From Rathayibacter rhapontici (GTDB taxonomy: Bacteria > Actinomycetota > Actinomycetes > Actinomycetales > Microbacteriaceae): 58,578 nucleotides of DNA. Position 1 is the stretch's first letter, and each line of letters opens with the position of its first letter. The notes under the pieces were generated by a model. The model worked only from the letters and a program-made list of their open reading frames with translations, was not told the DNA's origin and did no database searches. This document shows positions 49,246 through 58,578 of the stretch, piece by piece. Position numbers and translations under genes: made by a program. The stretch spans positions 1 to 58,578 of the forward strand of contig NZ_MUKN01000022.1 in assembly GCF_001995175.1 (NCBI RefSeq). The letters are read 5' to 3'.

Positions 49246-51339
49246 GTGTCAGAACTGCAATGGGAATCCATTGACGAGAAGGCAGTCGACACGGCGAGGG
49301 TCCTCGCCGCGGATGCCGTGGAGAAGGTCGGCAACGGCCATCCCGGGACCGCCATGAGCCTCGCTCCGGCCGCGTACCTCCTCTTCCAGAAGGTCATGCG
49401 CCGCGACCCCTCCGACAGCACCTGGATCGGCCGCGACCGGTTCATCCTTTCTGTCGGGCACTCGTCGCTGACCCAGTACGTCCAGTTCTACCTGGGCGGC
49501 TACGGCCTCGAGCTCGACGACCTGAAGGCGCTGCGCACCTGGGGCTCCAAGACCCCCGGGCACCCCGAGTACGGCCACACGGACGGCGTCGAGATCACGA
49601 CCGGCCCGCTCGGCCAGGGCCTCGCCTCCGCCGTCGGCTTCGCCTACGCCTCGCGCTTCGAGCGCGACCTGTTCGACCCCGAGGCCGCCGCGGGCACCTC
49701 GCCGTTCGACCACTTCGTCTACGTGATCGCGGGCGACGGCGACCTGCAGGAGGGCGTGACCAGCGAGGCCTCCTCGCTGGCCGGCCACCAGCAGCTCGGC
49801 AACCTGGTCGTCATCTACGACTCCAACCAGATCTCGATCGAGGACGACACCAACATCGCCTTCACCGAGGACGTGAAGGCGCGCTACGAGTCGTACGACT
49901 GGCAGGTCCAGGTCGTCGACTGGAAGAAGACCGGCGAGTACCACGAGGACGTCGCCGAGCTCCACGCCGCGATCGAGGCCGCCAAGGGCGAGACCGGCAA
50001 GCCGTCGCTCATCATCCTGCGCACCATCATCGGCTGGCCCTCGCCGAAGAAGCAGAACACCGGCAAGATCCACGGCTCCGCCCTCGGCGCCGACGAGCTG
50101 CGCGGCCTCAAGGAGGTGCTCGGCTTCGACCCCGAGAAGACCTTCGACGTGGCCGACGAGGTCATCGAGCACACCCGCAAGGCCGTCGAGCGCGGCCAGG
50201 CGCAGCACGCCGAGTGGACCGAGCAGTTCGACGCCTGGGCGGCGGCCAACCCCGAGAAGAAGGTCCTGCTCGACCGCGTCCTGAGCGGCGACCTCCCCGA
50301 GGGCGTCGACGACGCCCTCCCCGTGTTCGAGCCCGGCAAGGAGGTGTCGACCCGCGCCGCGTCCGGCAAGGTCATCAACGCCCTCGCCGGCGTGATCCCG
50401 GAGCTGTGGGGCGGCTCGGCCGACCTCGCGGAGTCGAACAACACCACCATCGAGGGCGCCGGCTCGTTCGTGCCGTCCGAGTTCTCGACCCACGAGTGGA
50501 CCGGGAAGAAGGGCGGCCGCGTGCTGCACTTCGGCATCCGCGAGCACGCCATGGGCTCGATCCTCAACGGCATCGTCCTGCACGGGAACACCCGCCCCTT
50601 CGGCGGCACCTTCCTGATCTTCTCCGACTACATGCGCCCGGCGGTCCGTCTCGCCGCGCTCATGAAGGCGCCGGCCATCTACGTCTGGACCCACGACTCC
50701 GTGGCGCTCGGCGAGGACGGCCCGACGCACCAGCCGGTCGAGCAGCTCGCCGCCCTGCGCGCTATCCCGGGACTGGACATCGTCCGCCCCGGCGACGCGA
50801 ACGAGGTCGCCTACGCCTGGAAGACGATCCTCGAGCGCCGCGAGGGCCCCGCCGGCCTCGCGCTGACCCGTCAGAACATCCCGGTGTTCGAGCGCGGCGA
50901 GGGCGAGGCCGAGGGCGAGACCTTCGCCCACGCCTCCCACGTCGCCAAGGGCGCGTACGTCCTCGCCGAGGCGCCCGGCGGCACGCCGGACGTGATCCTC
51001 ATCGCGACCGGCTCCGAGCTCCAGATCGCCGTCGAGACGCGCGAGCAGCTGAAGGCCGAGGGCGTCAACGCCCGCGTGGTCTCGGCTCCGTCGCTCGAGT
51101 GGTTCGAGGAGCAGGACGCGGCCTACCGCGAGAAGGTCCTGCCGTCCTCCGTGAAGGCGCGCGTCTCGATCGAGGCCGGACTGAGCCTCGGCTGGCAGAA
51201 GTACGTCGGCGACGCCGGTCGCTCGGTCTCGATCGAGCACTTCGGCGCCTCGGCCGACTACAAGACCCTGTTCCGCGAGTTCGGGATCACCACGGAGGCG
51301 GCACTCGCCGCCGCCAAGGAGTCGCTCGCAGCCTCCTGA
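49246..51339 (+). CDS. tkt: Transketolase
   Basis: The 697-residue thiamine-diphosphate enzyme moves two-carbon units in the pentose phosphate pathway. It shows [20 protein letters not shown], the ThDP-binding [19 protein letters not shown] and [28 protein letters not shown] (catalytic Glu/His) and [23 protein letters not shown] at 49246 gives [18 protein letters not shown], the actinobacterial start. It opens the operon-like run tkt-tal-pgi-zwf-opcA-pgl, though terminators after tkt and pgi imply partial uncoupling. Confidence 0.97.
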   Translation: MSELQWESIDEKAVDTARVLAADAVEKVGNGHPGTAMSLAPAAYLLFQKVMRRDPSDSTWIGRDRFILSVGHSSLTQYVQFYLGGYGLELDDLKALRTWGSKTPGHPEYGHTDGVEITTGPLGQGLASAVGFAYASRFERDLFDPEAAAGTSPFDHFVYVIAGDGDLQEGVTSEASSLAGHQQLGNLVVIYDSNQISIEDDTNIAFTEDVKARYESYDWQVQVVDWKKTGEYHEDVAELHAAIEAAKGETGKPSLIILRTIIGWPSPKKQNTGKIHGSALGADELRGLKEVLGFDPEKTFDVADEVIEHTRKAVERGQAQHAEWTEQFDAWAAANPEKKVLLDRVLSGDLPEGVDDALPVFEPGKEVSTRAASGKVINALAGVIPELWGGSADLAESNNTTIEGAGSFVPSEFSTHEWTGKKGGRVLHFGIREHAMGSILNGIVLHGNTRPFGGTFLIFSDYMRPAVRLAALMKAPAIYVWTHDSVALGEDGPTHQPVEQLAALRAIPGLDIVRPGDANEVAYAWKTILERREGPAGLALTRQNIPVFERGEGEAEGETFAHASHVAKGAYVLAEAPGGTPDVILIATGSELQIAVETREQLKAEGVNARVVSAPSLEWFEEQDAAYREKVLPSSVKARVSIEAGLSLGWQKYVGDAGRSVSIEHFGASADYKTLFREFGITTEAALAAAKESLAAS

Positions 51340-51341
51340 GC

Positions 51342-51373
51342 CGAAGGCCGCGTCCCCACGGACGCGGCCTTCG
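51342..51373 (+). terminator. Terminator after tkt
   Basis: cgaaggccgcgtcc (51342-51355) and ggacgcggccttcg (51360-51373) form a perfect 14-bp stem with a 4-nt loop directly after the tkt stop. No long T run follows, so partial read-through into tal is possible. Confidence 0.75.
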
Positions 51374-51432
51374 CCGTCGGGGCTCCGGCTCCACACCCGC
51401 ATCACCTCCGAACGAAGAAGAGAAGAAGAGAC

Positions 51433-52554
51433 ATGACCGAGAACACCCCCACCGCAGACCTCTCCGCCGCCGGCGTCAGCATCTGGCTCGACGACCTCTC
51501 GCGCACGCGCATCTCCTCGGGCGGGCTGCAGAAGCTCATCGACGAGAAGAACGTCGTCGGAGTCACCACGAACCCGACGATCTTCGCGGCCGCCCTCGCC
51601 AACGGCGAGTCCTACGACGCGCAGGTCCGCGAGCTCGCCGCCTCCGGCACCTCCGTGACCGACGCCGTCTTCGAGATCACCACCGACGACGTCGCCGCGG
51701 CCTCGGACGTCTTCCGTCCGATCTACGACGCCACCAACGGCTACGACGGCCGCGTCTCGATCGAGGTCGAGCCCGGCCTGGCGCACGACGCGCAGGGCAC
51801 CATCGAGCAGGCCAAGGCCCTCTGGGCGAAGGTCGACCGTCCGAACGCGATGATCAAGATCCCCGCGACCGTCGAGGGCCTCGAGGCCATCACCGAGGTC
51901 ATCGGCTCCGGCATCTCCGTGAACGTCACGCTGATCTTCTCGCTCGCCCGCTACCGCGCCGTCATCAACGCGTACCTCGCCGGCCTCGAGAAGGCCAAGG
52001 ACGCGGGCATCGACCTGTCGACCATCCACTCCGTCGCCTCGTTCTTCGTCTCGCGCGTCGACACCGAGATCGACAAGCGCCTCGAGGCCGTCGGCACCGA
52101 CGAGGCGAAGGCGCTCAAGAGCAAGTCGGGCGTCGCCAACGCCCAGCTCGCCTACGAGGTCTTCGTCGAGGCCTTCGCGACCGAGCGCGCGCTGCTCCTG
52201 CAGGAGTCCGGCGCGAACCGCCAGCGCCCGCTGTGGGCCTCGACCGGCGTGAAGTCGACCGAGCTCCCCGACACCCTCTACGTCACCGAGCTCGTCGCGG
52301 CCGGCGTCGTCAACACGATGCCCGAGAAGACCCTCGAGGCGACCTTCGACCACGGCGTCATCACCGGCGACACGGTCACCGGCGCCTACGCCGACGCGAA
52401 CGCCGTCCTCGACGCCGTCGCCGCGCAGGGCGTCTCGTACGCCGAGGTCACCGAGCTGCTCGAGAAGGAGGGCGTGGAGAAGTTCATCGTCTCCTGGAAC
52501 GAGCTGCTCGACACCGTCACCACGGCTCTCGAGGGCGCGAAGGCGCAGGCCTGA
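51433..52554 (+). CDS. tal: Transaldolase
   Basis: The 373-residue enzyme transfers dihydroxyacetone units between sugar phosphates. Markers are [36 protein letters not shown] with the Schiff-base Lys, SIHSVASFF and [16 protein letters not shown]. The length fits the actinobacterial type. GAAGAAGAGAAGAAGAG before the ATG at 51433 serves as ribosome site. pgi starts 2 bp after its stop, so tal and pgi are cotranscribed. Confidence 0.96.
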   Translation: MTENTPTADLSAAGVSIWLDDLSRTRISSGGLQKLIDEKNVVGVTTNPTIFAAALANGESYDAQVRELAASGTSVTDAVFEITTDDVAAASDVFRPIYDATNGYDGRVSIEVEPGLAHDAQGTIEQAKALWAKVDRPNAMIKIPATVEGLEAITEVIGSGISVNVTLIFSLARYRAVINAYLAGLEKAKDAGIDLSTIHSVASFFVSRVDTEIDKRLEAVGTDEAKALKSKSGVANAQLAYEVFVEAFATERALLLQESGANRQRPLWASTGVKSTELPDTLYVTELVAAGVVNTMPEKTLEATFDHGVITGDTVTGAYADANAVLDAVAAQGVSYAEVTELLEKEGVEKFIVSWNELLDTVTTALEGAKAQA

Positions 52555-52556
52555 TC

Positions 52557-54170
52557 ATGTCGATCCAGATCCACGTCAGCGGAGACGCCGAGAAGGCCGT
52601 CGACCGCGTCGTCCCCGATCTCGTCGCCGACGCGGTCGCCTCGGGCATCACCGCCCAGGTCCCCACCCTCTGGGGAGCCGCCGCGGAGGAGGAGTCGGCC
52701 AAGCGCCTCGGCTGGACCGAGTCGACCTCGGTGTCCCGTCCGCTGATCCCCGAGATCCTCGCGCTCCGCGAGGAGTTCGCCGCGAAGGGCATCGACCACA
52801 TCGTGCTCGGCGGGATGGGCGGCTCGTCGCTCGCCCCCGAGGTCATCACGCGCACGGCCGGTGTCGAGCTGACCGTCCTCGACTCGACCGCTCCCGGTCA
52901 GGTGCTCGCGGCCCTCCGCGACCGCCTCGCCTCGACCGCCGTCGTGATCTCGTCGAAGTCGGGCTCGACCGTCGAGACCGCGAGCCAGAAGAAGGCCTAC
53001 GAGAAGGCGTTCACCGAGGCGGGCATCGACCCGCTCGAGCGCATCGTCATCGTGACCGACCCCGGCTCGCCGCTGGACACGTCCTCCCGCGAGGCCGGCT
53101 ACCGCGTGTTCAACGCGGACCCGAACATCGGCGGCCGCTTCTCGGCGCTCTCCGCGTTCGGACTGGTCCCCTCCGGGCTGGCCGGGGCCGACATCGAGGC
53201 CCTGCTCGACGAGGCGGCGGAGGCGTCCCTCGGGCTCGCCGTCGACTCCCCCGAGAACCCGGGGCTCGTGCTCGGAGCGGCGATCGCCGCCACCAGCCCT
53301 CGCCGCGACAAGCTCGCGATCGTCGCCGACGGCACCCACATCGTGGGCTTCGCCGACTGGGCGGAGCAGCTGATCGCCGAGTCCACCGGCAAGGACGGCA
53401 CCGGGATCCTGCCGGTCGTCCTGGGCACGCTCGCCCCCGAGCTGTCGGAGGACCTGCCCGACGTGCAGGTCGTCCGCCTGGTCGACGACGCGACCGCTCT
53501 GCACCTGTTCCCGCGCGACCGCCACGAGGGCGAGATCCTGCTCTCCGGCTCGCTCGGTGCGCAGATGCTGACCTGGGAGTACGCGGTCGCCGTTGCAGGA
53601 CGACTGCTCGGCATCAACCCGTTCGATCAGCCCGACGTCGAGTCCGCGAAGATCGCGACCCGGGCCCTGCTCGAGAAGCGCCCCGAGCCCGAGGCGCCGG
53701 CCTTCACCGACGCCGGCATCGAGGTCACGGGCAGCCCCGTGGTCACCGAGGGCGTCTCGACCGTCGCCGAGGCCGTCGACCGCCTCCTCGCCCAGCTCGG
53801 CGAGGGCGGCTACGTCGCCATCCAGGCCTACGTCGACCGCCTCGCCGTGCCGCAGCTGGAGGGAGTCCGCGACCTCCTCGCCGCGCAGGCCCAGCGCCCC
53901 GTCACCTTCGGGTGGGGTCCCCGCTTCCTGCACTCGACCGGTCAGTACCACAAGGGCGGCGCCCCGACCGGCGTCTTCCTCCAGATCACCGAGCGCGCGA
54001 CCGCCGATCTCGAGATCCCGGACAGCCCCTTCACCTTCGGGCAGCTGATCCTCGCCCAGGCGGCCGGCGACGCGAGCGTGCTCGCGGAGCACGGCCGACC
54101 GGTGCTGACGCTGACGCTGACCGATCCCGAGGCCGACCTCGAGGCCCTCTTCGAGGCCCTCAACAGCTGA
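52557..54170 (+). CDS. pgi: Glucose-6-phosphate isomerase
   Basis: The 537-residue enzyme interconverts glucose 6-phosphate and fructose 6-phosphate. It has the SIS sugar-binding segments HIVLGGMGGSSLAPEV and VISSKSGSTVETASQKK, and the FLHSTGQYHKGGAPTGVF region with catalytic His and Lys residues. It belongs to the shorter form common in this group, where the two SIS domains are clear but the E. coli-type signatures are relaxed. The ATG at 52557 begins MSIQIHVSGDAEKAV. It links the pentose phosphate operon to glycolysis. A strong terminator follows. Confidence 0.93.
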   Translation: MSIQIHVSGDAEKAVDRVVPDLVADAVASGITAQVPTLWGAAAEEESAKRLGWTESTSVSRPLIPEILALREEFAAKGIDHIVLGGMGGSSLAPEVITRTAGVELTVLDSTAPGQVLAALRDRLASTAVVISSKSGSTVETASQKKAYEKAFTEAGIDPLERIVIVTDPGSPLDTSSREAGYRVFNADPNIGGRFSALSAFGLVPSGLAGADIEALLDEAAEASLGLAVDSPENPGLVLGAAIAATSPRRDKLAIVADGTHIVGFADWAEQLIAESTGKDGTGILPVVLGTLAPELSEDLPDVQVVRLVDDATALHLFPRDRHEGEILLSGSLGAQMLTWEYAVAVAGRLLGINPFDQPDVESAKIATRALLEKRPEPEAPAFTDAGIEVTGSPVVTEGVSTVAEAVDRLLAQLGEGGYVAIQAYVDRLAVPQLEGVRDLLAAQAQRPVTFGWGPRFLHSTGQYHKGGAPTGVFLQITERATADLEIPDSPFTFGQLILAQAAGDASVLAEHGRPVLTLTLTDPEADLEALFEALNS

Positions 54171-54176
54171 TCCGAC

Positions 54177-54219
54177 GGGCACGCCGTCCCGCCCCTCGCC
54201 GGGGCGGGGCGGCGTGCCC
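54177..54219 (+). terminator. Terminator after pgi
   Basis: gggcacgccgtcccgcccc (54177-54195) pairs with ggggcggggcggcgtgccc (54201-54219) with one mismatch and a 5-nt loop, 6 bp after the pgi stop. It separates tal-pgi from zwf-opcA-pgl. Confidence 0.8.
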
Positions 54220-54290
54220 GCGATCGGTCCCACCCACTCCTCATCGAGAGCAGTGCGCCGGAGAAGCCGGCACACAGAAGGACACTGCAC

Positions 54291-55829
54291 ATGTCTGTGG
54301 ACATCACCCCCGAGTTCAACCCCCTGCGGTTGAGCTTCGACCGGCGGTTGAACCGGATCGCGGGGCCGAGCGGCCTCGTCATCTTCGGCGTCACCGGCGA
54401 TCTCTCGCGCAAGAAGCTCATGCCGGCGGTCTACGACCTCGCCAACCGCGGCCTGCTGCCCCCCGGATTCGCGCTCGTCGGCTTCGCCCGGCGCGACTGG
54501 GACGACCAGGACTTCGAGCAGGTGGTGCACGACTCCGTCAAGAAGTACGCGCGCACCGAGTTCCACGAGGAGGTCTGGACCCAGCTCGCGCAGGGCATCC
54601 GCTTCGTGCAGGGCGAGTTCGACGACCCCGAGGCGTTCACCCGCCTGAAGACGACGGTGGACGAGCTCGATCGCGAGCGCGGCACGATGGGCAACTTCGC
54701 CTTCTACCTCTCGATCCCCCCGAAGTCCTTCCCGCAGGTCACCGAGCAGCTGCGCAACTCGGGCCTCGCGGAGCAGAAGGAGGGCCAGTGGCGCCGCGTC
54801 GTCATCGAGAAGCCCTTCGGCAGCGACCTCACCACCGCCCGTGAGCTCAACGCCGTCGTCGAATCGGTCTTCCCGCCCGACTCCGTGTTCCGCATCGACC
54901 ACTACCTCGGCAAGGAGACGGTCCAGAACATCCTGGCGCTGCGCTTCGCCAACATGATGTACGAGCCGCTCTGGAACTCGAACTACGTCGACCACGTGCA
55001 GATCACGATGGCCGAGGACATCGGAGTGGGCGGCCGCGCCGGCTACTACGACGGCATCGGCGCCGCGCGCGACGTCATCCAGAACCACCTCCTCCAGCTC
55101 CTCGCCCTCACGGCGATGGAGGAGCCGATCTCGTTCGACGCCGCCGACCTGCGCGCCGAGAAGGAGAAGGTCCTCGCGGCGGTCCGTCTGCCGAAGGACC
55201 TGTCCACCGCCACCGCCCGCGGCCAGTACGCCGGCGGCTGGCAGGGCGGCGAGAAGGTCCTCGGCTTCCTCGAGGAGGACGGCATGAGCCCCACCTCGAC
55301 GACGGAGACGTTCGCGGCGATGCGCCTGGACATCGGCACGCGCCGCTGGGCGGGTGTCCCGTTCTACCTGCGCGCCGGCAAGCGCCTCGGCCGTCGCGTC
55401 ACCGAGATCGCCGTCGTGTTCAAGCGCGCTCCGCAGCAGCTCTTCGCCGAGAGCCAGACCACGTCGCTGGGTCAGAACGCGCTCGTCATCCGCGTGCAGC
55501 CCGACGAGGGCGTCACCATGCGCTTCGGCTCGAAGGTCCCGGGCGCGGGCATGCAGGTGCGCGACGTCACGATGGACTTCGGCTACGGCCACGCGTTCAC
55601 CGAGGCGAGCCCCGAGGCCTACGAGCGTCTGATCCTCGACGTCCTCCTGGGCGAGCCCCCGCTGTTCCCCCGCCACGAGGAGGTCGAGCTCTCCTGGAAG
55701 ATCCTCGACCCGATCGAGGAGTTCTGGGAGACCCAGGGCCAGCCCGAGCAGTACCGCCCCGGAACCTGGGGTCCCGAATCCGCCGACGAGCTCCTCGCCC
55801 GCGACGGCCGCACCTGGAGGCGTCCATGA
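54291..55829 (+). CDS. zwf: Glucose-6-phosphate 1-dehydrogenase
   Basis: The 512-residue enzyme catalyses the first, NADPH-yielding step of the oxidative pentose phosphate pathway. It has the Rossmann motif VIFGVTGDLSRKKLMPAVYD, the active-site RIDHYLGKETVQNILALRF, EKPFGSDLTTARELN and the C-terminal substrate-binding VPFYLRAGKRLGRRVTEI. ACAGAAGGACACTGCAC before the ATG at 54291 provides the ribosome site. Its stop overlaps the opcA start as ATGA. Confidence 0.97.
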   Translation: MSVDITPEFNPLRLSFDRRLNRIAGPSGLVIFGVTGDLSRKKLMPAVYDLANRGLLPPGFALVGFARRDWDDQDFEQVVHDSVKKYARTEFHEEVWTQLAQGIRFVQGEFDDPEAFTRLKTTVDELDRERGTMGNFAFYLSIPPKSFPQVTEQLRNSGLAEQKEGQWRRVVIEKPFGSDLTTARELNAVVESVFPPDSVFRIDHYLGKETVQNILALRFANMMYEPLWNSNYVDHVQITMAEDIGVGGRAGYYDGIGAARDVIQNHLLQLLALTAMEEPISFDAADLRAEKEKVLAAVRLPKDLSTATARGQYAGGWQGGEKVLGFLEEDGMSPTSTTETFAAMRLDIGTRRWAGVPFYLRAGKRLGRRVTEIAVVFKRAPQQLFAESQTTSLGQNALVIRVQPDEGVTMRFGSKVPGAGMQVRDVTMDFGYGHAFTEASPEAYERLILDVLLGEPPLFPRHEEVELSWKILDPIEEFWETQGQPEQYRPGTWGPESADELLARDGRTWRRP

Positions 55830-56794
55830 TCGTCGATCTGCCCGACACCACGACCAGCGAGGTCTCCAAGACCCTCGTCAAGATCCGCGAGGAGGGCGGC
55901 GCCGTCGCACTCGGGCGCGTGCTGACCCTCATCATCGCGACCTCCCGGGGTCATGAGGAGGAAGCGATCGACGCGGCGAACGACGCGTCGCGCGAGCACC
56001 CGATGCGGGTCATCGTCGTCTCGAAGGACGACGGGCTCACCACCGTCCCCGTGGACGCGACTCCGCGGGTCGACGCCCAGATCCGGGTCGGCGGCGACGC
56101 CGGCGCGAGCGAGGTCGTCGTGCTCCGCCCCTTCGGCGACGCCGCGAACGACGAGGAGAGCCTGGTCACGGGACTGCTGCTCCCGGATGCGCCCGTGGTC
56201 GCCTGGTGGCCGAACAGCGCCCCCGAGAGCGCCTCGAAATCGCCCATCGGCCGCATCGCCCAGCGGCGCATCACCGACGCCTCGGCACAGTCGAACCCGG
56301 CGGAGGCGCTGCACCACCTCGCCTTCACCTACGCCCCCGGGGACACCGACTTCGCCTGGACGCGGCTGACCCTCTGGCGCGCTCAGCTCGCCGCGGTCCT
56401 CGATCAGCCGCCGTACGAGCCGATCACGGCCGTCGAGGTGTCGGGTGCTCCGGACTCGCCGTCGACGATCCTGCTCGCCGCCTGGCTCCAGCTCGAGCTC
56501 GACATCCCGGTCGACCACGAGCTGACCATCAGCGCGACCGGGTCGAGCGGCATCCACGGAGTCAAGCTGATCCGCGCATCGGGGACCATCGAGCTCGAGC
56601 GCTCGATCCCCAACGTGGCGACGCTGACGCAGCCGGAGCAGCCCGTCCACGACATCTCGCTCCCCCGCCGCAGCCTCCGCGACTGCCTGGCCGAGGAGCT
56701 GCGCAGGCTCGACCCGGATGACCTGTACGGTGAAGTCATCTCGCGCGGCGTCGACATGCTCTCCGAGCAGACCGGTGCCCGCAGCGCTTCCTGA
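55826..56794 (+). CDS. opcA: Glucose-6-phosphate dehydrogenase assembly protein OpcA
   Basis: The 322-residue protein is OpcA, needed for assembly or activation of Zwf in cyanobacteria and actinobacteria. The family is visible in LVKIREEGGAVALGRVLTLI, ASREHPMRVIVVS, SLVTGLLLPDAPVVAWWP and the end LAEELRRLDPDDLYGEVI. The start ATG at 55826 overlaps the zwf stop by 4 bases. pgl starts 51 bp later with its own ribosome site. Confidence 0.95.
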   Translation: MIVDLPDTTTSEVSKTLVKIREEGGAVALGRVLTLIIATSRGHEEEAIDAANDASREHPMRVIVVSKDDGLTTVPVDATPRVDAQIRVGGDAGASEVVVLRPFGDAANDEESLVTGLLLPDAPVVAWWPNSAPESASKSPIGRIAQRRITDASAQSNPAEALHHLAFTYAPGDTDFAWTRLTLWRAQLAAVLDQPPYEPITAVEVSGAPDSPSTILLAAWLQLELDIPVDHELTISATGSSGIHGVKLIRASGTIELERSIPNVATLTQPEQPVHDISLPRRSLRDCLAEELRRLDPDDLYGEVISRGVDMLSEQTGARSAS

Positions 56795-56845
56795 CACGGA
56801 GCCGACCATCCGCCGATCGGCAGACGCAACCGAAGGAGACCCCTC

Positions 56846-57613
56846 ATGACCACCGAACGTCGAGTGCTCGTCCACCGCGACAAGCAGACCCTCGCCGGGT
56901 CGGTCGCCGCCCGCTTCATCACGAAGACGATCGACATCCTCGATGATCTCGGGACGGCGAACGTGATCCTGACCGGCGGAACGATGGGGGCGGCGACGCT
57001 CGCCGAGATCGGCTCCTCGTCGGCCTCGGGCAACGTCGACTGGTCGCGGGTGCACTTCTGGTGGGGGGACGAGCGCTGGGTACCGCGTGGTCACGAGGAC
57101 CGGAACGACGTGCAGGCGGGCGACCTGTTCACCCGCCTCGACGTCCCCGCGGGGAACGTGCACTCGTTCCCCGCGTCGGACGACGGGATCGACCTCGACG
57201 CGGCCGCGACCCTGTACGACGCCGAGCTCCGTGCGCACGCGACGGAGGGTCGCGACTACCCGCGCTTCGACATCACGTTCCTCGGAGTGGGTCCCGACGG
57301 CCACATCGCGTCGCTCTTCCCCGAGCGCTCGGCGATCCGCTCCGCCGAGGCCGGCGTGCTCCCGGTGCGCAACTCCCCCAAGCCGCCCCCGGAGCGCCTC
57401 ACCCTGACCCTCCCGCTGATCAACCAGTCGGACCGGATCTGGATGGTGCTCGCGGGCGCGGACAAGGCGTCCGCTCTCGGGCTCGCGCTCGCCGGCGCGA
57501 ACACGAACGAGGTGCCGGTCGCCGGAGCCTTCGGTCGCAAGCGAACGGTCTTCTTCGTCGACCAGGAGGCCGCGGCCGAGGTCCCGGAGTCGCTCATCGC
57601 TCCGAGCTACTGA
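56846..57613 (+). CDS. pgl: 6-phosphogluconolactonase
   Basis: The 255-residue enzyme hydrolyses 6-phosphogluconolactone. It has the family motifs VILTGGTMGAATLAEI, HFWWGDERWVPRGHEDRN and FDITFLGVGPDGHIASLFP. It belongs to the NagB/RpiA-like fold, DevB type. GAAGGAG precedes the ATG at 56846. It is the last gene of the pentose phosphate run and is convergent with rbpA, with a terminator between. Confidence 0.96.
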   Translation: MTTERRVLVHRDKQTLAGSVAARFITKTIDILDDLGTANVILTGGTMGAATLAEIGSSSASGNVDWSRVHFWWGDERWVPRGHEDRNDVQAGDLFTRLDVPAGNVHSFPASDDGIDLDAAATLYDAELRAHATEGRDYPRFDITFLGVGPDGHIASLFPERSAIRSAEAGVLPVRNSPKPPPERLTLTLPLINQSDRIWMVLAGADKASALGLALAGANTNEVPVAGAFGRKRTVFFVDQEAAAEVPESLIAPSY

Positions 57614-57645
57614 GTTCGGCCCGGTGCACCCGGGTCCACGACGGC

Positions 57646-57678
57646 GAAAGGCCCGATCCTCTGCGGATCGGGCCTTTC
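57646..57678. terminator. Bidirectional terminator between pgl and rbpA
   Basis: gaaaggcccgatcc (57646-57659) pairs perfectly with ggatcgggcctttc (57665-57678) with a 5-nt loop. Reading rightward, TTTC leads toward more T; leftward, GAAAGG gives the complement. It separates convergent pgl and rbpA. Confidence 0.88.
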
Positions 57679-57699
57679 ATCGTTCCTGACGGATCAGGA

Positions 57700-58065
57700 T
57701 CAGGACGGCGTCGCGGTGCCGCGGCGGGCGCGCAGCTGCTGGAGCGCCTCCTCGAGGAGCTGGGCCGCTTCGGCCTCGGTGCGGCGCTCCTTCACGTAGG
57801 CGAGGTGCGTCTTGTAGGGCTCGGTCTTCGCGACCTGCGGGGGGTTCGCGCGATCGCGTCCCGCGGGGAGACCCGACTGGGGCGAGTCGATGACCTCGGG
57901 GATCTCGTCCTCGGGGAGGGCCGCCGAGAAGTGGCGCACCGTCTCGTTGCCCAGAGCGTCCCAGTAGGACACCGCCACGCGCTCCGCGTGGAAGCCCCGG
58001 TCCTGCTCGCCCATGGGTCCCGCGCCGACGCGCGAACCGCGGATTGCACTGCCGCCTGATGCCAT
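57700..58065 (-). CDS. rbpA: RNA polymerase-binding protein RbpA
   Basis: The 121-residue protein is RbpA, an actinobacterial factor that binds the housekeeping sigma factor and stabilises the open promoter complex. The N-terminal basic segment (SAIRGSRVGAGPMGEQDRG), the core RVAVSYWDALGNETVRHFSA and the C-terminal THLAYVKERRTEAEAAQLLEE are family-typical. The ATG at 58065 gives MASGGSAIRGSR. It is transcribed with secG, whose stop lies 11 bp before this start. Confidence 0.95.
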   Translation of the reverse strand: MASGGSAIRGSRVGAGPMGEQDRGFHAERVAVSYWDALGNETVRHFSAALPEDEIPEVIDSPQSGLPAGRDRANPPQVAKTEPYKTHLAYVKERRTEAEAAQLLEEALQQLRARRGTATPS

Positions 58066-58076
58066 TCCGTGTACCC

Positions 58077-58328
58077 CTATGCTCCGGTGTCGAACTTGGT
58101 GATGAGACCCAGCACCACGATGCACGCCAGCCAGACGAGGCCGAGGATCACGGTGATGCGGTTGAGATTGCGCTCCGCGACACCCGAGGCGCCGAGGTTG
58201 GAGGTGACTCCACCGCCGAACATGTCGGACAGTCCGCCGCCGCGCCCCTTGTGGAGCAGGATCAGCATGGTGAGCAGGAGGCTCGTGATGCCCAGGATGA
58301 CCTGGAGCACGACCTGGAGGATGTCCAC
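58077..58328 (-). CDS. secG: Preprotein translocase subunit SecG
   Basis: The 83-residue protein has the SecG layout: membrane segment (ILQVVLQVILGITSLLLTMLILL, residues about 3-25), the conserved loop HKGRGGGLSDMFGGG, and a second membrane segment (ITVILGLVWLACIVVLGLI). It assists SecYE in protein export. The GTG at 58328 has GAAAGG 6 nt upstream; earlier starts lack this. A TATACT box (58375-58370, minus strand) is a promoter candidate, with a GC-rich hairpin in the short leader. In related genomes tpiA would be expected just beyond the window's right edge. Confidence 0.93.
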   Translation of the reverse strand: MDILQVVLQVILGITSLLLTMLILLHKGRGGGLSDMFGGGVTSNLGASGVAERNLNRITVILGLVWLACIVVLGLITKFDTGA

Positions 58329-58444
58329 GCGGTACCTTTCGAAGTTCCGGCGCGTTGCGCGCCCCGACGAGTATAACGGCGCCTGCGAATCCGCGCGGAA
58401 TGCGTCCACCCGTGTTCGGGCCGCTGTATAGGGCGCCGTGCGTG

Positions 58445-58573
58445 GTGCGACTGCTGGAGTGGGCGGAGCGGGTGGCCTCGTCGCGGCGTGCGACTGCTGG
58501 AGTGGGCGGAGGGGGTGGCCTCGTCGCGGCGTGCGACTGCTGGAGTGGGCGGAGGCGGTGGCCTCGTCGCGGC
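58445..58573. repeat. Three tandem copies of a 43-bp unit
   Basis: The unit starts gtgcgactgctggagtgg and recurs at 58445, 58488 and 58531, with exact 43-bp spacing. Copies differ only at one or two bases after gcggag (cggg, gggg, gcgg). 43 is not a multiple of 3, so it is not a coding repeat. The array reaches almost to the window edge and may continue. Confidence 0.9.
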
Positions 58574-58578
58574 GCCCT

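Noticed and set aside
58445..58573. CRISPR array
   Set aside because: The 43-bp units follow each other directly with no unique spacers, so it is a simple tandem repeat.

Overview
The window looks like chromosomal DNA of a high-GC actinobacterium, most likely the family Microbacteriaceae (a Rathayibacter-, Clavibacter- or Curtobacterium-like organism). Pointers to this are GC-rich codons throughout, actinobacterial marker proteins (RbpA, OpcA, DUF3099, the imuA'-imuB-dnaE2 mutasome), many GTG starts, several probably leaderless genes, and the order tkt-tal-pgi-zwf-opcA-pgl followed by convergent rbpA-secG. I see no rRNA, tRNA, prophage, insertion sequence or CRISPR array.

Layout. 1-5.5 kb holds a flavin monooxygenase, a SIMPL-domain protein, a small protein, a divergent glutamate 5-kinase-like protein and a GH3 glycosidase; the last two diverge from a perfect 12-bp inverted repeat. 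5.6-11.9 kb is the SOS mutagenesis cassette imuA'-imuB-dnaE2 behind a clear LexA box, plus one small gene. 12.0-18.4 kb is the minus-strand glgX-treY-treZ operon (glycogen to trehalose). 18.7-30.8 kb is a mixed housekeeping stretch: helicase, GDSL hydrolase, D,D-carboxypeptidase, rRNA/tRNA methylase, sirtuin, histidine phosphatase, glycosyltransferase, alpha/beta hydrolase, trehalose synthase TreS, exonuclease and a YdeI-like protein. 30.8-35.3 kb has L31B, an ABC ATPase, divergent glgA/glgC and serB. 35.34-37.43 kb is a small accessory island: a Pycsar-type membrane effector (PycTM, DUF5706), an AT-richer non-coding spacer full of short inverted repeats, and a SatD-family protein whose N-terminal half resembles a class III nucleotide cyclase. 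37.4-49 kb returns to core genes: fabG, DUF3099, SURF1, ABC-F, bioY, the suf iron-sulfur cluster, ctaA and ctaB. 49.2-57.6 kb is the pentose phosphate block tkt-tal-pgi-zwf-opcA-pgl. The right end has rbpA, secG and a 43-bp tandem repeat.

How the genes work together. GlgC and GlgA make ADP-glucose and alpha-glucan; GlgX debranches the glucan; TreY and TreZ turn chain ends into trehalose; TreS interconverts trehalose and maltose. Pgi, Zwf, OpcA, Pgl, Tkt and Tal feed glucose 6-phosphate into NADPH and pentose production. SURF1, CtaA and CtaB support heme-copper oxidase assembly. The Suf genes assemble Fe-S clusters.

Two cautions. Five genes in the first 18 kb (SIMPL, GH3, dnaE2, treZ, glgX) each appear to lack one base, while I see no such break in the remaining 40 kb; this looks more like sequence error than decay, but I cannot prove it. 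The most promising undescribed system is the PycTM/SatD island, which has the effector of a cyclic-pyrimidine defence system but no ordinary cyclase.
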